From CAVZTX01 sp963778375 (GTDB lineage: Bacteria > Chloroflexota > Ktedonobacteria > Ktedonobacterales > Ktedonobacteraceae), in assembly GCA_963778375.1 (NCBI GenBank), contig CAVZTX010000004.1:1-64000 (forward strand): a DNA stretch of 64,000 bases, in the 5' to 3' direction. Positions 25,137 to 32,814 of the stretch are shown piece after piece; within the stretch, counting starts at the first letter, position 1, and each line of letters opens with the position of its first letter. Position numbers and translations under genes: made by a program. The notes beneath the pieces are model-generated. The model worked only from the letters and a program-made list of their open reading frames with translations, searched no databases and was not told the DNA's origin.

Positions 25137-25295
25137 GCCGATAAGGGTGGGCACTTAACAAATGATTGGACGATGAGTTGCCCTGCTCCAAAGGTGGTCC
25201 TATCTGCTTCGCTCAGCATGACAAACACTCCGATCCTGGTTGGTAAAATTCATAATCGGCGATAGGCGCGATACATCGGCCCCTACTGTGGTCGT
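25137..25295. repeat. intergenic spacer with a CTTCGCTCAGCATGAC-type repeat
   Basis: CTGCTTCGCTCAGCATGAC (about 25201-25219) is a copy of the short dispersed repeat that also occurs at 31590, 35098, 36345 and 36588. Confidence 0.6.
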
Positions 25296-25592
25296 TTAGT
25301 CGGAGGAGGTTTCGGCTACCGGTTTGGCGTAGTATTTGTTTAGCTCTGTGCGCAGGAGATCACGATTGGTCCACATGGAGGTGGTGAAGGTGTGGTATTC
25401 ACCATCACAGATGGGAGCTGATTGAGCGCACTTAAGGTGAGGGGGGAGTCTGAAACGGATGGTGTCTCCGTTGACTTCGATCCATAGGTGGCGACCGGTG
25501 TAGCCAGTACCCCATCTGAGGAGGACGATGGTGTCGTACTCTTCAAATTTGCCTCTTCCTTTGAGTTGGTCTTTGTTGATTGCGCGGAGCAT
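25296..25592 (-). CDS. hypothetical protein, start uncertain
   Basis: 98 codons from the ATG at 25592: MLRAINKDQLKGRGKFEEYD, then VLLRWGTGYTGRHLWIEVNGDTI. The product is not recognised. The same frame remains open and protein-like for about 46 codons upstream (LENIYSSEADETTREAARQ, NAKHILQQSGLADM) back to a TAA at 25733-25735, with no ATG, GTG or TTG in between. GGAG followed by AAA and ATC lies near the beginning of that extension. So either the true start codon was lost, initiation is non-canonical, or the ATG at 25592 is used without a good ribosome-binding site. Confidence 0.55.
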   Translation of the reverse strand: MLRAINKDQLKGRGKFEEYDTIVLLRWGTGYTGRHLWIEVNGDTIRFRLPPHLKCAQSAPICDGEYHTFTTSMWTNRDLLRTELNKYYAKPVAETSSD

Positions 25593-25743
25593 ATCTGCGA
25601 GGCCGCTTTGCTGTAAGATGTGTTTGGCGTTCTGACGTGCGGCTTCACGTGTTGTTTCATCTGCTTCGCTGCTATAGATATTTTCTAGTTGTTGACTCTT
25701 CTTGATACGTAGGATTTTCTCCGTTTTCTTTTAGGATAGCACA

Positions 25744-26820
25744 TTAGAGGACGTGTTGCTCGTATTCTGAAAGGGCATCTTCTTCGATGAAGTGGAATAC
25801 GTCATTGCGTGCGTGGCCGGAGACAAAGAGGGAGAATGAGGGGGGCATGTGGGAGGAGGATGAAAAACGGGTCGCGTGAGCGGAGTCCTGGTGGGCTATC
25901 TCTCTACGGGATGAGATGTAACAAATATTGCTAGTTGATTGTTTTGCATGGTACTTAGCTTCGGCCGCAAGGTAACTTACCTCCTGGATGCTATGCGGTC
26001 GTCGTACTTGATTGCTTACAACGCCGATGGATAGGCATACCAGGGGAAATTGATAGGGTCGGCCCTTGCGATCTATGCCGCTGATGGAACCGCGTTCGAG
26101 GTCTTCTGTATGGTAGAAGGCTGTGCTCTCTTTTTTGTAACAGTCGATAATTTTCAGACAGAGTGGCTTAGCACGCTCAGGTGTTGTAACAATCACAAAG
26201 TCATCGCCGCCAATATGACCCACAAAATCATCGACGTTTCCATATTCACGCACCATCTGCTGGCAAATGTGGCCCACCAGGCGAATAATATTGTTGCCGG
26301 TCAGGAAGCCGTAAACATCGTTAAAGGCTTTGAAGTTATCCAGGTCGAGATAGAGGATGCTCCAGGGATCGAGGCTGTTGAGTTTGTGTTTGATGGCTAA
26401 TTCGACCTGCAAGCCACCTGGCAAACCGATAAGTGGAGATAGGAAGTTTTGCTGGACACGACGAAGCTGCGTACGGATACGCGCAAGCAATTCATCTGTG
26501 TTGAAGGGCTTTGTGATGTAGTCATCCACACCTAATTCAAAGGCTCGTACCTTGTCATCAATATCACTTAGAGCACTTAGGACGACGATAGGAATGTGCA
26601 TGGTTTTAGGATGGTTGCGCAAACGTCGAACCACTTCATAACCATCAATTCCCGGAAGCATGAGATCTAAAACGATGAGGTGTGGTGTTTCTCGTAAAGC
26701 ATAGTGGACAGCATCTTCGCCATTGAGGACGGTCACAACTTGATATCCTTCGATCTCCAGGGTTTCCTTTAGTAACCCAGCAATCAAACGTTCGTCCTCG
26801 ACGACTAAAATGTTTGCCAT
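25744..26820 (-). CDS. response regulator with GGDEF domain (PleD-like)
   Basis: 358 residues. Residues 1-120 form a receiver domain: ILVVEDERLIAGLLKETLE with the acidic pocket, HLIVLDLMLPGIDGYEVV with the phosphoacceptor Asp, and VDDYITKPF with the conserved Lys. It is followed by a GGDEF domain (GLPGGLQVELAIKHKL, ILYLDLDNFKAFNDVYGFLTGNNIIRLV, GHIGGDDFVIV, SIGVVSNQVRRPHSIQEV). The signature reads GGDDF instead of GGDEF, and the domain tail LAAEAKYHAKQ is normal. Cyclic-di-GMP synthesis is plausible but not assured with Asp in place of Glu. No partner kinase is adjacent. Confidence 0.9.
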   Translation of the reverse strand: MANILVVEDERLIAGLLKETLEIEGYQVVTVLNGEDAVHYALRETPHLIVLDLMLPGIDGYEVVRRLRNHPKTMHIPIVVLSALSDIDDKVRAFELGVDDYITKPFNTDELLARIRTQLRRVQQNFLSPLIGLPGGLQVELAIKHKLNSLDPWSILYLDLDNFKAFNDVYGFLTGNNIIRLVGHICQQMVREYGNVDDFVGHIGGDDFVIVTTPERAKPLCLKIIDCYKKESTAFYHTEDLERGSISGIDRKGRPYQFPLVCLSIGVVSNQVRRPHSIQEVSYLAAEAKYHAKQSTSNICYISSRREIAHQDSAHATRFSSSSHMPPSFSLFVSGHARNDVFHFIEEDALSEYEQHVL

Positions 26821-27594
26821 ATGCGTGTCTGCCTCTCGATTTCACTAGTATTACGTTAAAATTTCCTCTGCTGCCGGATGCCACAAGGGCAGAAGCAAGC
26901 CCTTTCCTGCGCATCACACGTACTTACTTACTTACCGACAGTAGAACTAAGCGAAGGTTCAGCATGCCAGACTTTCGTCACCTGTAGCCTCCAACGCGCG
27001 GGACTCTATGCAAGTCACAGACGAAATAGCAAAGCTGACTTTGCTGTTTCACATGTGCCTGCCTTCGAGGCTGCTTCATGGGTTCGCCATACGGAACCAG
27101 CCGAAATCCCTCCCCCGAAGGATCTTGCTGCGGCGAAAAGCGTCAAGAGAGGGATCTACAAAATAGTGGGTTTAATCCCTAACTCTTATTGCTTTTTTTA
27201 TAGCGCTTGCTTATCTAAATACCAGTATAAAACCAACTGAGCCAGCTAGAATGAGTTCCTTTGAGGTATACATCATAAAAAATAAATAGCAAAAAACATG
27301 GATGTTAAATATCTCTTACTCAGTATAACATCCTCAAAGGCATATGCAAAGGTCTAGTTGATACAAATTGGTATACTTTCGGTACGAATGAAGACTTTCT
27401 CACAAAAATATGACTTTTTGGTATATATCTGCGCTAATTTTTTTCATCTCGTTATCCGCAAGGGTGAAGGGAGCACTCCAACTATGCACTTTTGTAGTCA
27501 GCCCGGACAGCCCGGACATGGTGATTGACGGGGGATGCTTCCTGCGATAATATAAGAGACACATTGAAGTAACGTCAAAAAGAATAGGTATACG
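26821..27594. other. long AT-rich intergenic region
   Basis: No gene is convincing; the open frame at 26878-27240 has no recognisable domain. Nested inverted repeats occur: CCTTTGAGG (27258-27266) with CCTCAAAGG (27332-27340), and inside them GGATGTTA (27300-27307) with TAACATCC (27326-27333). A direct duplication of CAGCCCGGA lies at about 27498-27515. Confidence 0.45.
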
Positions 27595-28269
27595 ATGACC
27601 TCAGCATTGGCTTATATTGAACGACCGATTACATTTAACAGTCGAGGAAATCCTACATTTCCTTTGGAAGGCATACTACATGAACCTGTAAAGGCGAAAC
27701 ATGCTCCTGTGATCGTTCTTTGCCATCCCCAACCCGCGAGCAGCGATATGCAGGACGTGCTGACAGTGGCATTGGCTCGAAGTTTGGCTGAGGCGGGAAT
27801 GATAGCACTACGTTTTAACTTTCGGGGGGTGGGAAATAGCCAGGGGCAACAAACCGATGGCCGTATGGAGCCGCTTGATCTCGCGGGAGCTATCGATAGC
27901 GCACTGGCACAAAGTGGGACGAATCCGAGTAAACTGTGTGTCGTAGGGCATGGTTTTGGAGCTTATATTGCGCTGCTGTACGCGCCATTTGATCTCCGCG
28001 TACGTACGATTGTGGCAATTAGTTTGCCGCTTTTTCGTGCGGCGAGTGGGTTTCCCAGAGATTTTGAAGGCCCAAAGCTCTATGTCACAGGCGAATTCGA
28101 TGAGATTTGTCCACTGTATAAGCTGGAACCGTTTGTTGAGCGACAAAAGGGCCGCAAAGGGATTAAAGTGGTTACGGGTGCTCGTCACTTGATGCGTGGG
28201 CACGAGGAGGCGACGGTCAATACTATCGTGAAATATATCAAGACGTGGGCGGAAACGCCGGGCATTTGA
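27595..28269 (+). CDS. alpha/beta hydrolase (dienelactone-hydrolase-like)
   Basis: A 224-residue cytoplasmic hydrolase of the alpha/beta fold. VIVLCHPQPASSDMQDVL supplies the oxyanion turn, ALRFNFRGVGNSQG is the characteristic post-strand motif, and LCVVGHGFGAYIALLYA is the nucleophile elbow. There the expected GxSxG reads GHGFG, with Gly in place of the nucleophile Ser. The acid (YVTGEFDEICP) and histidine (GARHLMRG) positions are present. The missing serine suggests a non-hydrolytic or altered role. It lies 22 bases upstream of the XPB-like helicase and is probably cotranscribed with it. Confidence 0.85.
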   Translation: MTSALAYIERPITFNSRGNPTFPLEGILHEPVKAKHAPVIVLCHPQPASSDMQDVLTVALARSLAEAGMIALRFNFRGVGNSQGQQTDGRMEPLDLAGAIDSALAQSGTNPSKLCVVGHGFGAYIALLYAPFDLRVRTIVAISLPLFRAASGFPRDFEGPKLYVTGEFDEICPLYKLEPFVERQKGRKGIKVVTGARHLMRGHEEATVNTIVKYIKTWAETPGI

Positions 28270-28291
28270 AGCATAGAGAATGTGAAAGAAC

Positions 28292-29971
28292 ATGAACCTG
28301 AGTAACCCCTTGATTGTTCAAAGTGATCGCACCATTTTGCTTGAGGTAGATCATCCCCAGCATGCAGAGGCAAGAGATGCACTTGCCCAGTTTGCGGAGT
28401 TGGAAAAGTCACCGGAACATATTCATACCTACCGCCTTTCGCCACTTTCGCTTTGGAATGCGGCTGCCGGAGGTATGAGTGCGAATATGATCCTTGAACT
28501 ACTGACGCAGTATAGCAAATACGATATTCCGTCAAATATTGCCGTGGATATTCGTGAATATATCAGCCGCTATGGGCGCGTCAAGTTGATTCGTGAGGGA
28601 GACGCGCTGCTGCTTACCTCTAATGATGCCGCGTTGATGGCCGAGATTATTCGGAATAAGCGCACGCTGCCCTATCTGTTGCGACAAGTGAATAGTCATA
28701 CCATTCAGGTGGATGCTTCGCGGCGAGGACACATTAAGCAGGCGCTGATCCATATTGGTTTTCCTGCTGAAGATTTGGCGGGCTATACCGATGGTTCTCC
28801 ATTGCCGATACAGTTGCGATTGACAACATTGCAGGGCAAGGAGTTTGCGCCACGCGCATATCAGTATGCAGCTTCGGCAGCGTTCTACGCGGGTGGAGCA
28901 CCGAGTGGAGGGAGTGGAGTTGTGGTACTGCCATGTGGTGCTGGTAAAACTATTGTGGGTTTGGCGACGATGGCCGATATTCAGCGTGCTACATTGATCC
29001 TTTCACCCAATACCATAGCGGTGCGGCAGTGGATTCAAGAGATTATTGACAAGACGGATGTGCCGCCAGAGATGGTTGGCGAATATACGGGCGAGCGGAA
29101 GGATATTTGCCCAATCACGGTCAGTACGTACCAGATTCTGACCTATCGTCGCTCCGAAGAAGAGGATTTCCCGCATTTTTCTCTGTTCACGAGTTATGAT
29201 TGGGGCTTGATTATCTATGACGAGGTGCATTTGCTACCTGCTCCTGTCTTCCGCATTACGGCGGAGATTCAGGCACGCAGGCGATTAGGTCTGACAGCGA
29301 CGCTGGTACGCGAAGATGGACGAGAGGCTGATGTGTTCAGTTTGATTGGTCCGAAGAAGTATGATGTACCGTGGCGAGAACTGGAGCGGCAAGGATGGAT
29401 TGCGACGGCTGAGTGCCATGAGATTCGGGTGGGTTTGAACGAGGACGAGCAGTTGAATTATGCGATGGCGGAGGAACGTGAGAAGTATCGCCTGGCTGCC
29501 GAGAATCCCGCGAAGATGACAATCACACGCTACCTGACAGAGCGCCATTGCAATGACCAGGTATTGATTATTGGCCAATACATTGACCAGTTGAAATTAC
29601 TGGCTGAAGAGTTACATGCTCCTCTATTGACCGGGCGTACCTCGAATGCGCAGCGCGAGAAGCTGTATGAACAATTCCGGCGGGGCACACTTAAACGATT
29701 GGTTGTGAGCAAGGTGGCAAATTTTGCGATTGACCTACCCGATGCCAATGTTGCGATTCAAGTCTCAGGCACGTTCGGTTCACGCCAGGAGGAAGCGCAG
29801 CGCTTAGGGCGAATCCTGCGTCCCAAAGATGATGGAGGATTGGCATACTTCTATTCTATTGTGACCCGCGATACACGCGACCAGGAGTTCTCGGCCAATC
29901 GTCAACTTTTCCTGACCGAGCAGGGCTATCGCTATGTGATAGAAGATGCAGAAGAGTTGTTAGCCATCTAA
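28292..29971 (+). CDS. XPB-like (RAD25-type) DNA helicase
   Basis: A 559-residue superfamily-2 helicase. The first 180 residues form the XPB-type N-terminal helicase-associated region (YRLSPLSLWNAAAGGMSANMILELLTQYSKYDIP). The core has CGAGKTIVG (Walker A, about residue 214), IIYDEVHLLP (DEVH, about 308), LGLTATLVREDGREAD (motif III with the adjoining RED motif of XPB) and a second RecA domain ending in VQVSGTFGSRQEEAQRLGRILRP. XPB opens DNA in nucleotide-excision repair, and bacterial homologues act in repair. The protein lacks additional nuclease domains. It follows the hydrolase gene by 22 bases; no Bax1/XPF-like nuclease partner is visible. Confidence 0.93.
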   Translation: MNLSNPLIVQSDRTILLEVDHPQHAEARDALAQFAELEKSPEHIHTYRLSPLSLWNAAAGGMSANMILELLTQYSKYDIPSNIAVDIREYISRYGRVKLIREGDALLLTSNDAALMAEIIRNKRTLPYLLRQVNSHTIQVDASRRGHIKQALIHIGFPAEDLAGYTDGSPLPIQLRLTTLQGKEFAPRAYQYAASAAFYAGGAPSGGSGVVVLPCGAGKTIVGLATMADIQRATLILSPNTIAVRQWIQEIIDKTDVPPEMVGEYTGERKDICPITVSTYQILTYRRSEEEDFPHFSLFTSYDWGLIIYDEVHLLPAPVFRITAEIQARRRLGLTATLVREDGREADVFSLIGPKKYDVPWRELERQGWIATAECHEIRVGLNEDEQLNYAMAEEREKYRLAAENPAKMTITRYLTERHCNDQVLIIGQYIDQLKLLAEELHAPLLTGRTSNAQREKLYEQFRRGTLKRLVVSKVANFAIDLPDANVAIQVSGTFGSRQEEAQRLGRILRPKDDGGLAYFYSIVTRDTRDQEFSANRQLFLTEQGYRYVIEDAEELLAI

Positions 29972-29991
29972 AGACGTTGTAAGGCTCTTCC

Positions 29992-30026
29992 TTGACAATG
30001 CCGTTAGCGGGTGATAACCTGCTAAC
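29992..30026 (+). promoter_or_regulatory. promoter with overlapping dyad upstream of the thioredoxin-like gene
   Basis: TTGACA (29992-29997) and TAACCT (30015-30020) are 17 bp apart. GTTAGCGGGT (30003-30012) and ACCTGCTAAC (30017-30026) form a dyad with one mismatch that covers the -10 element. This is a typical repressor arrangement. The downstream gene begins at 30143. Confidence 0.55.
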
Positions 30027-30142
30027 AAAAGAGAAGGCGAATATTGAAAGACAGCCTGCAACGGCGCTCTCGCGCCTACTGTTTCACAGTCAGCATGCTG
30101 AAAAGAACGTATGGGCCGATAGAGAATGTTAGAGAGGTTATC

Positions 30143-30496
30143 ATGGCGAACCACAAGAATAACACCAGTAGTTACATTGAGGTAACGGGCCAGGATTTTG
30201 CTGAAAAAGTGTTGAATGCGCCGCAAATGGTGGTCGTCGACTTCTTTTCCGATACAAGTGACTCGTGCAAGATATTTGATCCAGAGTTCGAGGCGGTCAG
30301 CAGAGAGTTCCAGGGACGCGTGACGTTCGCGAAGATGAATGTGAATGCGAGTGAGGATTTAGTCAACCAGTGGAGCGTGGATGGTATTCCCACATTGATC
30401 TTTTTTAAGAATGGGCAAGAAATCAATCGCATTAAAGGGATTATGATGCGGGACAAGTTGCGTCGTCAAATTGAAGGTGCCTTGCTCGCAACTTAA
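30143..30496 (+). CDS. thioredoxin-fold protein with one active-site cysteine
   Basis: A 117-residue thioredoxin-like protein: VVVDFFSDTSDSCKIFDPEFEAVSREFQGRVTFAKMNVNASEDLVNQWSVDGIPTLIFFKNGQEINRIKG. The cis-proline loop (GIPTL) and fold are normal. The W-C-G-P-C motif, however, is replaced by T-S-D-S-C, leaving only the second Cys. It cannot perform standard dithiol exchange; a monothiol, chaperone-like or assembly role is possible. The ATG at 30143 has AGAGG upstream and is favoured over the ATG at 30044. Its promoter carries a dyad, and manA follows 27 bases after its stop. Confidence 0.85.
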   Translation: MANHKNNTSSYIEVTGQDFAEKVLNAPQMVVVDFFSDTSDSCKIFDPEFEAVSREFQGRVTFAKMNVNASEDLVNQWSVDGIPTLIFFKNGQEINRIKGIMMRDKLRRQIEGALLAT

Positions 30497-30523
30497 TTAT
30501 TCTATATATGGGAGGAGCGGTTT

Positions 30524-31615
30524 GTGGAGTATCTTTATCCTATTCGGTTAGAAGCATCGTTGCACAGCACTATTTGGGGCGGACGGAGGTTTGAGCGTGG
30601 CGGGTGGAAGAAGATTCCTGCGGGTGAGATTACCATCGGTGAGGCCTGGGAAACGGAAATCAGCACGGTTATCCAGAATGGAGTGCATGCGGGCAAGACG
30701 CTAGGGGCACTTGTTGAGGATTTGGGGCCTGCGCTCCTTGGTGAACAGGCTATAGCGATTTTTGGGCAGCGCTTTCCGCTATTGGCAAAGTTTATTGATG
30801 CTAATGCCAAACTTTCAGTACAGGTTCATCCAGATGATAGGTATGCTGCTGAGTATGAGAACGGTAAGCTGGGCAAGACAGAATTCTGGTATATTCTTGC
30901 TGCTGAACCGGGCGCTTCTATTGTACATGGTTTCAAAGCAGCTACCTCACGTACGGCAGTAGAGCAGGCAATTCGCGATGTGAAGCTGGAAGGGCTGCTG
31001 CATGAAGAGGTTGTAAGCGCGGGAGATGTTATTTTTGTGCCTGCCGGAACTGTTCACGCTATCGGTGCCGGGGTGATGCTTTACGAACTGCAAGAATATT
31101 CTGACCTTACTTACCGCCTGTATGACTACGGCCGTCTTACCGCGGATGGGACCCCTCGTAAGCTACATATCGAACGCTCGCTTGATGTTATATACTATGA
31201 TACTTCTTCACATATTAAGATGGAGCCTGTGCCGTTAGCTGGCGGCGCGGGGTACGAGGATCGCTGTTTAGTAGCCTGTCAATATTTCGTGACTCGCGAA
31301 CTGAATTTTCAGGGTGCTGGGGCGAGAGGACGCAATGAATTGCGTCCCTACATGGAGGGGAGAACTGAAGGGAGTTGCGTTATTCTTACCTCATTAGGGG
31401 CGGAGGTTCAGGTGCATTATGGTCCTTCGTTGGGACTGTACGAAGGTCTTTCTCGTGGTCAGACGATTGTGTTGCCGGCTGATTTGGGTGCGTATGCTAT
31501 CGAGGGCAGTGGCGTGCTGATGTTTTCTTATGTGCCGACGCAAGGGAATGAGGCATGGGGGTTGTGGGATGAGAGGAATAGGGTAGGCAGAGATCCTTCG
31601 TTGCGCTCAGGGTGA
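30524..31615 (+). CDS. manA: mannose-6-phosphate isomerase (type I)
   Basis: 363 residues with the zinc-dependent cupin fold that interconverts mannose-6-P and fructose-6-P. Diagnostic segments are LEASLHSTIWGGRRFERGGW, IGEAWETEIS, NAKLSVQVHPDDRYA (zinc-binding QxHxxD), KTEFWYILAAEPGA (Glu ligand) and VFVPAGTVHAIGAGVMLYELQEYSDLTYRLYDYGR with the fourth ligand and catalytic Arg. The start is a GTG at 30524 after GGGAGGAG. The very last codons come from a dispersed repeat (DPSLRSG), an indication that the original stop was overrun by it. The reaction provides mannose precursors for glycans, in keeping with the nearby GT39 enzyme. Confidence 0.94.
   Translation: MEYLYPIRLEASLHSTIWGGRRFERGGWKKIPAGEITIGEAWETEISTVIQNGVHAGKTLGALVEDLGPALLGEQAIAIFGQRFPLLAKFIDANAKLSVQVHPDDRYAAEYENGKLGKTEFWYILAAEPGASIVHGFKAATSRTAVEQAIRDVKLEGLLHEEVVSAGDVIFVPAGTVHAIGAGVMLYELQEYSDLTYRLYDYGRLTADGTPRKLHIERSLDVIYYDTSSHIKMEPVPLAGGAGYEDRCLVACQYFVTRELNFQGAGARGRNELRPYMEGRTEGSCVILTSLGAEVQVHYGPSLGLYEGLSRGQTIVLPADLGAYAIEGSGVLMFSYVPTQGNEAWGLWDERNRVGRDPSLRSG
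31590..31613. repeat. dispersed CTTCG..CGCTCAG repeat at the end of manA
   Basis: GATCCTTCGTTGCGCTCAGG is a copy of the short palindromic repeat family seen at 25201, 35098, 36345 and 36588. Here it encodes the last residues of manA. Degenerate echoes (CATTGCGCTGAGGTTGAC, CATTGCGCCTGGGATGAC) follow to about 31660. Confidence 0.65.
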
Positions 31616-31686
31616 CACATTGCGCTGAGGTTGACTTCATTGCGCCTGGGATGACAAATTGTGTTGGAAAATGAAGGGTTGTGCTT

Positions 31687-32124
31687 TTATTCGGGTCTGC
31701 GTTTTCTGCGTTCCTCTTCTAAATCGGTGACGGAACCTTCTACGACGTGATTTTCGTCGGGCCGAGCATAATTATTATTAGAGAATGGACTACGGCGAGT
31801 GAAGCCTTGTTGCATTCGATTCAATTCTGAGATTCCGCGAGAGAGGCCCGTTGTGATTTTGAAAAAGAGCAATAGGGCGCTTAGCCCTGCCCATACAATC
31901 AGGCCAATGAAGAGTGTTACGGCACCTGCGACGAGACCATTGAAAACACCTCCGACCCTTCCATTTAGGTAGATTTCGTAGATGACCGCCAGTAAAATCG
32001 GTATGTAAAAGAAACGCACGAGTACCTGCAAGAACCACTGCAAGAACCAGAACACGGCTTTTACCGGGTCTGAGGGCATCTTCCAAGGGGGCAGGATTTC
32101 ATGTTTATGTTTTAGGTTTCTCAC
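31687..32124 (-). CDS. small membrane protein of unknown function
   Basis: 145 residues with two hydrophobic stretches: AVFWFLQWFLQVLVRFFYIPILLAVIYEIYL (about residues 23-53) and NGLVAGAVTLFIGLIVWAGLSALLLFFKI (about residues 62-90). A charged, Arg-rich C-terminal tail (TDLEEERRKRRPE) follows, presumably cytoplasmic. No family is recognised. The start is GTG at 32124, overlapping the stop of the Uma2 gene by GTGA, so the two genes are translationally coupled. Confidence 0.75.
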   Translation of the reverse strand: MRNLKHKHEILPPWKMPSDPVKAVFWFLQWFLQVLVRFFYIPILLAVIYEIYLNGRVGGVFNGLVAGAVTLFIGLIVWAGLSALLLFFKITTGLSRGISELNRMQQGFTRRSPFSNNNYARPDENHVVEGSVTDLEEERRKRRPE

Positions 32125-32696
32125 ATCCGGCCTTCCTTGTCAAAAATCACATCTTCATAAGCAACAACTACAGGAAAGCGTATGCCCAGAGTTGGTAACT
32201 CAACCTTATCTTCTGCATTAAAAGCATCATAGATCCACTTGTTTTGCTCTTTCCGGTATGTCTCGATCCTGAGGGATCGGTATTCAACCAGAAGGTATTG
32301 CTCAATAGAGGGACAAGCAAGATAATATTGAAGCTTTCTTCCCCGATCGTGTATCTCTGTATTCGGAGAGAGGACTTTAACGACAAGACGTGGTGATTGA
32401 ATGAAATCGGTAGTACCCCGGTCACGTGGATCACAAGTCACCGTAACATCGGGATGGAAGTAACGTTTTTCAGAGACACGCACCTTTACGTCTGAGTTAT
32501 ACACGCGGCATGGACCACCACGCAAGAAACTTTTCAGGAGGGCATAGATATTTCCACTAATTGTGGCGTGATTGGCGCTTCCGCCTGACATCATGTACAC
32601 GTAGCCATCAATATACTCGTAGCATGTATCAGGATCGTTCTCTTCAAGTGCAAAGTACTCCTCAACACTCATTGTTGGAGTTTGCTTTAATGCCAT
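32121..32696 (-). CDS. Uma2 family (DUF820) restriction-endonuclease-like protein
   Basis: A 191-residue PD-(D/E)XK-fold protein: MSVEEYFALEENDPDTCYEYIDGYVYMMSGGSANHATI, VRVSEKRYFHPDVTVTCDP, TTDFIQSPRLVVKVLSPNTE and YYLACPSIEQYLLVEYRSLRIETYR. The Asp in HPDV and the downstream Lys-Tyr context are preserved. The usual Glu in the VVEVLSP strand reads Lys (VVKVLSP), which may weaken or abolish nuclease activity. Uma2 proteins are abundant in Chloroflexi and cyanobacteria with largely unknown roles. AAGGAAC lies before the start; it overlaps the following membrane-protein gene. Confidence 0.9.
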   Translation of the reverse strand: MALKQTPTMSVEEYFALEENDPDTCYEYIDGYVYMMSGGSANHATISGNIYALLKSFLRGGPCRVYNSDVKVRVSEKRYFHPDVTVTCDPRDRGTTDFIQSPRLVVKVLSPNTEIHDRGRKLQYYLACPSIEQYLLVEYRSLRIETYRKEQNKWIYDAFNAEDKVELPTLGIRFPVVVAYEDVIFDKEGRM

Positions 32697-32814
32697 GGGT
32701 CTGTTCCTTTTTTGCGCCTCGCTTTATATGGTTACATCGGCTTTATTATATCATGGTTACGCTCACAAGTGGATAGGATAGATTAGTAAATGAAGTTCTT
32801 GCAATTTTCTTTTA

